Source: an uncultured cyanobacterium
Lineage (GTDB): Bacteria > Cyanobacteriota > Cyanobacteriia > PCC-6307 > Cyanobiaceae
Assembly: GCA_903858015.1 (NCBI GenBank)
Contig: CAIOGZ010000010.1
Coordinates: 1-64,000 of the forward strand
DNA length: 64,000 nt
Direction: 5' to 3'
The notes under the pieces were generated by a model. That model did no database searches and was not told the origin of the DNA. It worked only from the letters and a program-made list of their open reading frames with translations. Below, in pieces: positions 1-7,095 of the stretch (its first letter is position 1; every line of letters begins with the position of its first letter). The translations under genes were made by a program, and so were the position numbers.

Positions 1-80
1 AAGAAGCGCTGACGACGCGTCCGCTTTTTGGCGAAGATCTGCTCGTAGTCCGAAAAGCCCAGCTGGAGGGGGTCAGCCAT
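1..80 (-). CDS. IS5-family transposase, N-terminal fragment
   Basis: Only the first 26 residues are in the window. They begin MADPLQLGFSDYEQIFAKKR, which matches the N-terminal pattern of IS5-family DDE transposases (a short leader, then LGFxDYE and a basic run ending TRRQRF). The start is the ATG at 78-80. The catalytic domain lies outside the window, so it cannot be said whether the gene is intact. Its relation to the element end at about 138 suggests an ordinary IS layout. Confidence 0.75.
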   Translation of the reverse strand, partial: MADPLQLGFSDYEQIFAKKRTRRQRF

Positions 81-140
81 CCGTTCCAGTCTCAGTCTTG
101 GATCTGGATTGATTTTAGCGGGTTTTTCAGAGATTCCTTA
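1..140 (-). mobile_element. End of an IS5-family insertion sequence (runs off the left edge)
   Basis: The 5' part of an IS5-type transposase reads leftward out of the window from position 80. About 50 bp of non-coding DNA separates its start codon from what looks like the element end. On the minus strand this edge reads GGAATCTCTGAAAAACCC, which resembles IS5-family terminal inverted repeats. The exact end is placed near 135-140 by inference, because the other end of the element is outside the window. Confidence 0.6.
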
Positions 141-330
141 AGCTAACTTCTCCAGCAAGCACCAGATAAAAGCCATCGGCTGTAAGCAATTCTCCAGCGG
201 GGGGAGCAAGAACGGAAAAGTGCTCTAAAATTCCTTCATTTCTTGCCAGCCCCGGTAGCGCATTAGCAGCCTGATTGATATCGGCAGCAGTGGGCCGCTG
301 AACAATGGCTGGAACAGCTTCAAGATTCAT
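127..330 (-). CDS. Small hypothetical protein, probably truncated by the IS5 insertion
   Basis: A 67-residue reading frame starts at the ATG at 328-330. It has no recognisable domain. Its last residues (SLRNL and the stop) are read from DNA that appears to belong to the IS end, with the TGA sitting inside the ATCTCTGA string. I infer that a longer gene was interrupted and now ends at a stop supplied by the element. The base composition is lower in GC than most of the window, as expected for an accessory region. Function is unknown. Confidence 0.4.
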   Translation of the reverse strand: MNLEAVPAIVQRPTAADINQAANALPGLARNEGILEHFSVLAPPAGELLTADGFYLVLAGEVSLRNL

Positions 331-540
331 CGCAAAAGTTTAGCCAACTACCGAGTAAATTTGATTTACAAAACTAAACCTAGCAAGCAACTACGGCAAG
401 ACATGGCTCGGTTGCAATTCTTTACTCGATCTACGGGGGCTTGCGCCGGCTTCAAAGTTCAGTGGACACAGAAGTTTTGACGGCCAAACATTTGCTTTGA
501 TGGCTTCATTCTATGAAAGCTCGAGGTCTTTATTTCCAAC

Positions 541-582
541 GGCTGACGCCGCTCTCCAACTGGGCTTCACGGACTACGCCTA
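541..582 (+). pseudogene. Remnant of an IS5-family transposase N-terminus
   Basis: This stretch reads ADAALQLGFTDYA and then stops at TAG (580-582). It matches the first residues of the transposase at the left edge (MADPLQLGFSDYE) but points the other way, and the ATG is replaced by ACG. The DNA matches along about 40 bp with scattered substitutions. Nothing transposase-like follows, so only the first few codons survive. It marks an old second insertion or rearrangement point. Confidence 0.55.
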
Positions 583-984
583 GACCCACGTCCTAGCGAG
601 GGCGAAGCCCGAGCCTGCCGGAGGCGCTTGAGCAAACGCAAGCCCAGGGATCCGGATATCCACGGGCTGGCCATCGGCAAGCAGGAATTCCACTAGTTGC
701 CTTGGCAAATCCATCAAGAGTGCGCGCAACGATGGCCAAACAGGCACAAAAGAAGCCGCTGATGTATCCGGGCGGTAGAATAGAACTAGCTCTGGGCGCC
801 AAGCGGGGCTTGGAAAATCAACCGAAGGCCCGCGGACTGTCAATCTAAAGACATCCAAGTCTCCAGATGCCCCTGGCAACAACTGCAGCAGGCTTGCCCC
901 AGCGGCTGGGGCAAGCCCTTGATCAGTAGCGGATTGAATTGCACTGAAATGAACTAAAATGTGATGAACTGCACTCAATCGCAC
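580..984 (-). CDS. Hypothetical protein of 134 residues
   Basis: An open frame with coding-like composition but no family that I recognise. The C-terminal half alternates hydrophobic and acidic residues (FLLADGQPVDIRIPGL, then a Gly/Ala-rich end). The first 15 codons lie inside the GCACTG-rich repeat, so the true start may be further in. The stop codon abuts the IS5 remnant, so the 3' end may have been reset by that insertion. No signal peptide or membrane segment is evident. The call rests on frame length alone. Confidence 0.35.
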   Translation of the reverse strand: MRLSAVHHILVHFSAIQSATDQGLAPAAGASLLQLLPGASGDLDVFRLTVRGPSVDFPSPAWRPELVLFYRPDTSAASFVPVWPSLRALLMDLPRQLVEFLLADGQPVDIRIPGLAFAQAPPAGSGFALARTWV

Positions 985-1035
985 TGATATTGGCCTGAAA
1001 TTGCACTGGATTGCACTGAAATTTGCACTGGATTG
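936..1035. repeat. Cluster of six GCACT(G/C) boxes upstream of the permease gene
   Basis: GCACTG or GCACTC occurs at 941, 971, 981, 1003, 1013 and 1025, mostly within a TTGCACTGRA context and separated by A/T-rich DNA. Spacings are 30, 10, 22, 10 and 12 bp, close to whole helical turns, so the boxes face roughly the same side of the DNA. The cluster ends about 40 bp before the start of the NCS2 permease. It could be an operator array or a decayed tandem repeat; the sequence alone does not decide. Confidence 0.55.
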
Positions 1036-1074
1036 CCCAATACTGCAGCCATCGTTTCAGCCGCCACCTGCGCC

Positions 1075-2679
1075 ATGGCCAGCAGCCCAGCCCAGCCATC
1101 GTTCCGCTCCAGCCCGCGCTGGTGGGTACGCGGCGACCTCGATGGCTTTCTGGGGTTGGGGCTCGACAACCTGATCCAGATCCTGCTGATCGTGTCCTTG
1201 TGTCGGGGGGTGCTGGGCTACCCCGATGCCCTGATCTTCGGCGTGATCCTGCCGGCCACGGGCCTCAGCCTGGTGGTGGGCAACCTCGCCTATGCCATCC
1301 AGGCCCATCGCCTCGGCCGCTGCGAGGGCCGAGACGATCGCACCGCCCTGCCCTACGGCATCAACACGGTGAGCCTGTTTGCCTATGTGTTCCTGGTGAT
1401 GCTGCCGGTGAAGCTGGCTGCCCTGGGGCAGGGGGCCGATCCGGCCACGGCGGTGCGCCTCTCCTGGCAGGCCGGCCTGATCGCCTGCCTTGGTTCGGGG
1501 TTGATCGAAGCCGCTGGTGCCTTCGTGGTCGGGGGCCTGCGGCGCTGGCTGCCCCGGGCTGCCCTGCTGGCCACCCTGGCGGGCATTGCGCTGGGCTACA
1601 TCGGCCTCGGCTTCCTGCTGCGCACCTACGCCGTGCCGGTGGTGGGCCTGGCGGTGTTGGCGGTGATCCTGGTGGCCTACTTCGGGGCCGTGCGTCTGCC
1701 CCTGCCCGGCGGCCTGCTGGCGGTGCTGGTGGGGGTAGCCCTGGCCTGGGCCACCGGTCTGCTCCAGATCGACCCCGTCGCCTGGCAGGCCAATGCCGCC
1801 CAATTGGGGCTGCATCTGCCGGTCCCCCAACTGGGGGCCCTCTGGGCCGGCCGCCAGCAGCTCCTCCCCTGGCTGGGGGTGACGATTCCGATGGGCCTGT
1901 TCAACGTGCTGGGCTCACTCCAGAACCTGGAAAGCGCCGAAAGCGCCGGTGACGTCTATCCGGTGCGCAGTTCCTTGTTGATCAACGGCGTCGGCACCCT
2001 TTGCGCCGCCCTGCTGGGATCCTGCTTCCCAACCACGATCTACATCGGCCATCCCGGCTGGAAGGGGATGGGGGCGCGGATCGGCTACTCCTGGCTCAAC
2101 GGCCTCGTGATCGGGTTGGGCTGTCTGCTGGGCCTGTTCGGGGTGATCGGCCAGCTGGTGCCGATCGAGGCCGGCATGGCCATCGTGCTGTACATCGCCC
2201 TGGTGATCGCCGCCCAGGCGTTCCAGGCCACCCCATCGGCCCATGCCCCCGCCGTGGCCCTGGGCCTGTTGCCCGGCCTGGCCGGCTGGGGATCGCTGCT
2301 GATCAAGGCCGGCTTGCGGGCCGGCGGCGCCGGCACCGCGGGCCAGCCGTTCGGGCCGGCGCTGCTGGCCCCCCTGCAGCAGGCGGATGTCTGGGCCGCC
2401 GGTGCCTTCGCCCTCGAACAGGGCCAGATCGTGGCCGCCATGCTGCTGGCGGCGATCTTGGTGTACGTGATCGAGCAACGCTTCCGGGCCGCCGCCGCCT
2501 GCGCCTTGATCGCCGCCGCCGGTTCCTGGGTGGGCCTGCTGCATGCCTGGCGCTTCACCCAGGCCGATACCGTGCTCGATCCGGGCTGGGGCCATGGCAG
2601 TTCCTGGGCCTTGGGCTACTTGGCGATGGCGCTGGTGTTGCTGCTGGGCTGGTGGGGGCAGCGGCGTCCCCAGCCCTAA
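1075..2679 (+). CDS. NCS2/AzgA-type xanthine-uracil permease family membrane protein
   Basis: A polytopic inner-membrane protein of 534 residues with about 12-14 hydrophobic segments from residue 22 onward. It carries the family features WWVRGDLDGFLGLGLDNL near the N-terminus and a YGINTVSLFAYVF segment near residue 100. NCS2 members usually import nucleobases by proton symport, but the substrate cannot be read from sequence and this cyanobacterial branch is uncharacterised as far as I know. The ATG at 1075 is preferred; a TTG 14 codons upstream lies next to the GCACTG cluster. The gene is monocistronic, with a secreted protein 60 bp downstream. Confidence 0.75.
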   Translation: MASSPAQPSFRSSPRWWVRGDLDGFLGLGLDNLIQILLIVSLCRGVLGYPDALIFGVILPATGLSLVVGNLAYAIQAHRLGRCEGRDDRTALPYGINTVSLFAYVFLVMLPVKLAALGQGADPATAVRLSWQAGLIACLGSGLIEAAGAFVVGGLRRWLPRAALLATLAGIALGYIGLGFLLRTYAVPVVGLAVLAVILVAYFGAVRLPLPGGLLAVLVGVALAWATGLLQIDPVAWQANAAQLGLHLPVPQLGALWAGRQQLLPWLGVTIPMGLFNVLGSLQNLESAESAGDVYPVRSSLLINGVGTLCAALLGSCFPTTIYIGHPGWKGMGARIGYSWLNGLVIGLGCLLGLFGVIGQLVPIEAGMAIVLYIALVIAAQAFQATPSAHAPAVALGLLPGLAGWGSLLIKAGLRAGGAGTAGQPFGPALLAPLQQADVWAAGAFALEQGQIVAAMLLAAILVYVIEQRFRAAAACALIAAAGSWVGLLHAWRFTQADTVLDPGWGHGSSWALGYLAMALVLLLGWWGQRRPQP

Positions 2680-2740
2680 CCATCGGGAAGCCCCAGCGCT
2701 GAAGACCGGCTAGAAAACGCTGCGATCGATCCCTTCCGCC

Positions 2741-3541
2741 ATGCTCCCTGGCCCCCATTTTCTTGTTGCTGCGGCAATCCTGCCGCTGCTGGCCTCCACG
2801 GGCATGCTGCCTGCCGCCAGGGCGGCGGAGCCGCAGGATTGCAGTGCCCCCCGGCCGGGCCGCTATGTGGTGATGGGCGATGGCGTGGTTCAAGACGAAC
2901 CATTGGCCCGCATCCTGCAGGAAACCTGGAAGCCCGACGGCAGCATCTCTGGAGTGCGGCTGGAGCGCCGCGGCCGCTCCTACAAGGAAGTGGCCTACAC
3001 AGGCCGCTTCCGCCCCCTGTCGCTCTGCCGGGCCGCGATCGAACGCAGCTACAACAACGAAACCAGCACCAGCCAGGCGGTTCTCGATCGCACCGGCCGG
3101 CCCCGCTATTCGCTCGGCACCCTCCCCGGGGTGGTGGTGGTGTCGCGCTGGTTCGACCAGGGCAGCAACCCCTGCACCGCCTCCCTGCTCGATGGCAGCG
3201 TGTTGAGCATGCAGCAGGGGCGCAGCTGGAGGGATGGCCAATGGCGCCCCAACGCCATGATCCAGCAGGAGCGCTGGAACGCCGGCCGGGTGGAGGGGAT
3301 CAGCATCACCAGCTACGGCCCCAGCATTGAGGAAAGCACCTACAGCGGCAGCATCAGCGTCGCCGCCGACTGCCTGGCCACCGTGCAGGAAAAGGATTCG
3401 CTGGGCGTGCCCTTCAACTACCGGGCCGTGGTGCTGAGTGATGGCTCGGGCTACCTATACCTCCAGACCGATCCCAACGAGCACACCGTGGGCTTCCTGG
3501 AGCACCAGCGGACCACCGCCAGCGCTCCTGGGCAGCGCTGA
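2741..3541 (+). CDS. Secreted hypothetical protein
   Basis: A 266-residue protein with a clear Sec-type signal peptide: a hydrophobic run (HFLVAAAILPLLASTGMLPA) ending in ARAAEP, so cleavage is expected near residue 29. The mature part is mostly beta-like and Gly/Ser-rich, with cysteines at widely spaced positions (NPCTAS, ADCLAT, LCRAAI) that could form disulphides. I recognise no domain. Similar secreted proteins without a known role occur in Synechococcus-type cyanobacteria; that is recollection, not a search. It is probably periplasmic or exported. Confidence 0.65.
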   Translation: MLPGPHFLVAAAILPLLASTGMLPAARAAEPQDCSAPRPGRYVVMGDGVVQDEPLARILQETWKPDGSISGVRLERRGRSYKEVAYTGRFRPLSLCRAAIERSYNNETSTSQAVLDRTGRPRYSLGTLPGVVVVSRWFDQGSNPCTASLLDGSVLSMQQGRSWRDGQWRPNAMIQQERWNAGRVEGISITSYGPSIEESTYSGSISVAADCLATVQEKDSLGVPFNYRAVVLSDGSGYLYLQTDPNEHTVGFLEHQRTTASAPGQR

Positions 3542-3629
3542 GGGCCTCCAGCGCCAGGCGCGAGGCTCGGCAGGGTAGGGGGGGCGCCATTGAGGCAGCC
3601 CTAGGGAGGCAGCAGAGTGTTGTTAATCG

Positions 3630-3689
3630 GAAGGCTGTTCGGCGGAAGGCTGTTAGGCGGAAGGCTGTTCAGCTGAAGGCTGTTCAGCT
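3630..3689. repeat. Tandem repeat, four 15-bp units
   Basis: Four consecutive copies of GAAGGCTGTTCRGCK with one or two changes each, at 3630, 3645, 3660 and 3675. No frame across them looks coding. The array sits between the secreted protein and the broken YqhA-type gene. Confidence 0.9.
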
Positions 3690-3708
3690 GTCCGATCAGC
3701 CTTGTCTA

Positions 3709-3935
3709 CTGCTAACCCGCCCCGATTCCGATCGGCTGCGGCTGATCGCCATCCTGCCCGTGGTCATGGGCCTGGCCAGCACCGGCGTCACCTTCGTGCT
3801 CGGCACGGGGTCTCGCCCCGGATGCACAGCGGCCTGCTCGAAATCAGCAACCTCGATCAGCTCAAGGAAAACTTGGTGAAGGTGCTGGCGGTGGCCTTGA
3901 TCGTGGCCGATCGGGGCCACCATCCCCCCGGCTGA
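3709..3935 (+). pseudogene. Degraded YqhA/UPF0114-type membrane protein gene
   Basis: Two frames hold pieces that fit the start and the middle/end of UPF0114 (YqhA) proteins. From 3724 one frame reads DRLRLIAILPVVMG and then TFVLGT, like the first membrane helix. From about 3824 another frame reads SGLLEISNLDQLKENLVKVL, which matches the family signature of a Leu-Glu-Ile, then LDxLKxxLxKV. The central helices and the C-terminus are missing, and the pieces are out of frame, so an internal deletion with frameshift is inferred. The next frame runs to a TGA at 3935. Confidence 0.5.
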
Positions 3936-3992
3936 TGCACCAGGCTGCCTCCTGGGCCCCAGCCTGGGCTCCTCCGCCAGCGCTTCCCCACC

Positions 3993-5099
3993 ATGGCCGG
4001 CCCGATTCCAGCCCAGTCTTCCTTCGCCACGGCCGGGGAGAGCAGCCCCGCCAGCCGCCTCAGCCTGCGGCGGCCCGACGACTGGCACGTCCACCTGCGC
4101 GATGGCTCCCTGCTGCAGGCGGTGGCGCCAGCCACGGCGCGCCAGTTTGGCCGCGCCATCGTGATGCCCAACCTCAACCCGCCGATCACCACGGTGGCGG
4201 CGGCGGTGGCCTACCGGGAGCGCATCTACGCCGCCCTGCCCGATGGCGCCGCCTTCACGCCGCTGATGACCGCCTACCTGACCGACACGATCGATCCGGC
4301 CGAACTCGAACGGGGCCACGCCGCAGGGGTGTTCAGCGCCTGCAAGCTCTATCCCGCCAACGCCACCACCAACTCCGCCGCCGGCGTCAGCGACCTGGCC
4401 AAACTGACGCGGGTGTTCGAGACCCTGGAGCGGATCGCTCTGCCGCTGCTGATCCACGGTGAGGTCACCGACGGGGCGGTCGACATCTTTGATCGCGAAG
4501 CCGTGTTCATCGAGCGGCACCTGGAGCCGCTGCTGCGGCGCCATCCAGGCTTGAAGGTGGTGCTGGAGCACATCACCACGGCCGAGGCTGCCGATTTCGT
4601 GGCCGCGGCCGGGCCCCAGCTGGCGGCCACGATCACCCCCCACCACCTGCACATCAACCGCAACGCTCTTTTCCAGGGCGGCCTGCGGCCTGATCTCTAC
4701 TGCCTGCCGGTGGCCAAGCGCGAACGGCACCGCCTCGCCCTGGTGGCCGCGGCCACGTCGGGCAATCCAAAATTTTTCCTGGGCACCGATTCAGCCCCCC
4801 ACCCGCGCCATGCCAAGGAGGCGGCCTGCGGCTGCGCCGGCATCTACAACGCGCCGTACGCGATCGAGAGCTACGCGATGGTGTTTGAGGCCGAGGGCCA
4901 GCTCGGGCGGCTGGAGGCCTTCGCCAGCGAATTTGGGCCCCGCTTTTATGGCCTCGAGCCCAATCCAGGCCAGATCACCCTGGTGCGGGAACCGCACACC
5001 GTGCCGCCCCGGCTGCACGCCAACGACGCCGCCGGCGTAGCAATCGCCCTGGTGCCGTTCCACGCCGGCGCGGTGCTGCCCTGGCGGTTGCTGGATTGA
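3993..5099 (+). CDS. pyrC: Dihydroorotase
   Basis: Catalyses the reversible cyclisation of N-carbamoyl-L-aspartate to dihydroorotate, step 3 of de novo pyrimidine synthesis, in the cytosol. At 368 residues it fits the short homodimeric (class II, E. coli-like) type. Zinc-site motifs are in place: DWHVHLRDG near residue 29, the carboxylated lysine in ACKLYPANATTNS near 113, HGEV near 155, EHITT near 192 and GTDSAPH near 263. About 20 extra residues precede the core, so the start could be later than the ATG chosen. Malic enzyme and UMP synthase follow on the same strand. Confidence 0.93.
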   Translation: MAGPIPAQSSFATAGESSPASRLSLRRPDDWHVHLRDGSLLQAVAPATARQFGRAIVMPNLNPPITTVAAAVAYRERIYAALPDGAAFTPLMTAYLTDTIDPAELERGHAAGVFSACKLYPANATTNSAAGVSDLAKLTRVFETLERIALPLLIHGEVTDGAVDIFDREAVFIERHLEPLLRRHPGLKVVLEHITTAEAADFVAAAGPQLAATITPHHLHINRNALFQGGLRPDLYCLPVAKRERHRLALVAAATSGNPKFFLGTDSAPHPRHAKEAACGCAGIYNAPYAIESYAMVFEAEGQLGRLEAFASEFGPRFYGLEPNPGQITLVREPHTVPPRLHANDAAGVAIALVPFHAGAVLPWRLLD

Positions 5100-5141
5100 A
5101 CGCAGGATGGGGCTTGGCCAACCCAGCGGTAGCCAGCAGAG

Positions 5142-5162
5142 CTTGCCGCGCCAGGCAAGTTT
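5142..5162 (+). terminator. Possible terminator after pyrC
   Basis: CTTGCC and GGCAAG form a 6-bp stem around a 6-base loop, followed by only three T residues. The 15-mer GCTTGCCGCGCCAGG is repeated directly at 5141 and 5165. It is a weak candidate. Confidence 0.3.
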
Positions 5163-5198
5163 GGGCTTGCCGCGCCAGGGGAGGCGGCTTGCGGCGCC

Positions 5199-7010
5199 AT
5201 GGAAGATAGGGCAGCAGCTCCACCCGCCTTGGCCGATCCAGCGCCGGCCTCCCAGCCCCTCGCCCCCCTGCCCACCCCGCTGCGGGGCGAAGCCCTGCTC
5301 AACGATCCCCGCCTGAACAAGGGCACCGCCTTCAGCCGCGCCGAACGCCGCCAGCTGGAGCTCGAAGCCCTACTGCCCTGGCAGGAGGAAAGCCTCGCTG
5401 AGCAGGTGGATCGCTGCCGGCGGGCCTTCGAGGCGATGGGCAGCGATCTGGAGCGCTACGCCTATGCCCAGAGCCTGCGGGAGCGCAACCTCACCCTCTT
5501 CCACCGCTTCCTGGCCGAGCACATCGAGCTGGTGATGCCGATCGTTTACACCCCCACGGTGGGCCGGGCGATCCAGCAGGCGAGCACCACCTACCGCAGC
5601 CCCAGCCAGGGGGTGTACCTGGCGGCGCCCCAGCAGGAGCGGCTGGTGGAGCTGCTGCGCCAGGCCTGCGGCGACCGGCAGCCCCAGCTGCTGCTGGTGA
5701 CCGACGCCCAAGGCATCCTCGGCATCGGCGACCAGGGGGTGGGCGGCATCCAGATCTGCCAGGGCAAGCTCGCCGTCTACACCCTCTGCGCCGGCCTCGA
5801 TCCGGCCGCCGGTCTGCCGGTGATGCTGGATGTGGGCACCGACCGGTCGGAGCTGCTCCACGACCCGGCCTATCCGGGGCTGCGCCAGCCGCGGCTGCAG
5901 GGCGCCGCCTACGACGCCTTCCTGGAGGCCTTCATCGCCGCCGTGCAGCAGGTCTGCCCCGGCGCCCTGGTCCACTGGGAAGACTTCGGCGCCGCCAACG
6001 CCCGCCGCGTGCTCGATCGCTTCCGCGACCGCATCCCCAGCTTCAACGACGACATCCAGGGCACCAGCGGTGTGGCGGCGGCGGCGATCCTGGCGGGGCT
6101 GCGCGGTCTGGGCCGGCCCCTGGCCGAGGAGCGGATCGTGATCTTCGGGGCCGGCAGCGCCGGCTGCGGCATCGCCGAGCGGCTGCAGCGGCTGCTGGAG
6201 CGGACTGGACTTTCCGCCGCGGAGGCGGCCGCCCGCATCTGGCCGATCGATCGCTTCGGCCTGGTGCACGAAGGGCTGGCCGAGCGCAGCGAGGCGGTGG
6301 CCCCCTGGGTGAAGAGCCTTGACCAGCTGGCGGCGGTCGGCCTTGCGCCTGGCTCGTCCCATGGGCCCGTGACTTCCGGGGCGGGTCCCGCCCTGCAGGC
6401 GGTGATTGAGGCGGTCAAACCCGGCGTGCTGATCGGCACCTCCACCCGCGCCGGCGCCTTTGATCAGGCGGTGGTGGAGGCCCTCTGCCGCGGCGTGGAG
6501 CGGCCGATCGTGCTGCCCCTCTCCAACCCCACCCAGCTAGCGGAGGTAACCCCTGAAAACCTGCTGCGCTGGAGCGCTGGCCGCGCCCTGCTGGCGACGG
6601 GCAGCCCCTTCCCCCCAGTCACCACCGCCGAGGGGAAACGGCTGATCGGCCAATGCAACAACTGCTTCGTGTTTCCAGCCCTGGGCTTTGCCGCCATGGC
6701 GGTGGGGGCCAGCGCCGTGAGTGAAGCGATGATCGATGCCTGCATTGAAGCCCTGGCCGCCGCCATCCCCGCCTGTAGCGATCCCGAGGCAGCGCTGATG
6801 CCGGCCTTGGACGAGGTGGCGAGGGTGTCGCAGGCGGTGGCCGAGGCGGTGGCCCTGGCGGCGGTGGATGGGGGCTTGGCAACCCTGGCCACCAGCCACG
6901 CCGAAGCCCGCCAGCGGCTGGCGGCCTGCCGCTGGCAACCCGACTACCGGCCGATCGTGGCGGCTGAAGCAGCGGCGGCTAGAAGCGGAGCGGCTGAACC
7001 AGCAGGCTGA
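5199..7010 (+). CDS. maeA: NAD-dependent malic enzyme
   Basis: Oxidative decarboxylation of malate to pyruvate with NAD(P)+. At 603 residues it belongs to the large malic-enzyme class (SfcA/MaeA type), not the short prokaryotic one. Visible motifs: MPIVYTPTVGRAIQQ near residue 109, LLVTDAQGILGIGDQGVGGI with the following K near 166-190, WEDFGAANARRVL then PSFNDDIQGTSGV (metal ligands) near 260-290, and the dinucleotide-binding IFGAGSAGCGIAERL near 314. About 45 N-terminal residues are Pro/Ala-rich and probably disordered. It lies between pyrC and UMP synthase, with 85 bp to the next gene. Cofactor choice is not certain from sequence. Confidence 0.9.
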   Translation: MEDRAAAPPALADPAPASQPLAPLPTPLRGEALLNDPRLNKGTAFSRAERRQLELEALLPWQEESLAEQVDRCRRAFEAMGSDLERYAYAQSLRERNLTLFHRFLAEHIELVMPIVYTPTVGRAIQQASTTYRSPSQGVYLAAPQQERLVELLRQACGDRQPQLLLVTDAQGILGIGDQGVGGIQICQGKLAVYTLCAGLDPAAGLPVMLDVGTDRSELLHDPAYPGLRQPRLQGAAYDAFLEAFIAAVQQVCPGALVHWEDFGAANARRVLDRFRDRIPSFNDDIQGTSGVAAAAILAGLRGLGRPLAEERIVIFGAGSAGCGIAERLQRLLERTGLSAAEAAARIWPIDRFGLVHEGLAERSEAVAPWVKSLDQLAAVGLAPGSSHGPVTSGAGPALQAVIEAVKPGVLIGTSTRAGAFDQAVVEALCRGVERPIVLPLSNPTQLAEVTPENLLRWSAGRALLATGSPFPPVTTAEGKRLIGQCNNCFVFPALGFAAMAVGASAVSEAMIDACIEALAAAIPACSDPEAALMPALDEVARVSQAVAEAVALAAVDGGLATLATSHAEARQRLAACRWQPDYRPIVAAEAAAARSGAAEPAG

Positions 7011-7095
7011 CTGCAGCCGTTTCGCTAAGAGCTGTTTCGGCCCCTCGCGCCGGCAGCCCCGGGGGGACTAACACAGGCGCATCGACCCCGGCGCG

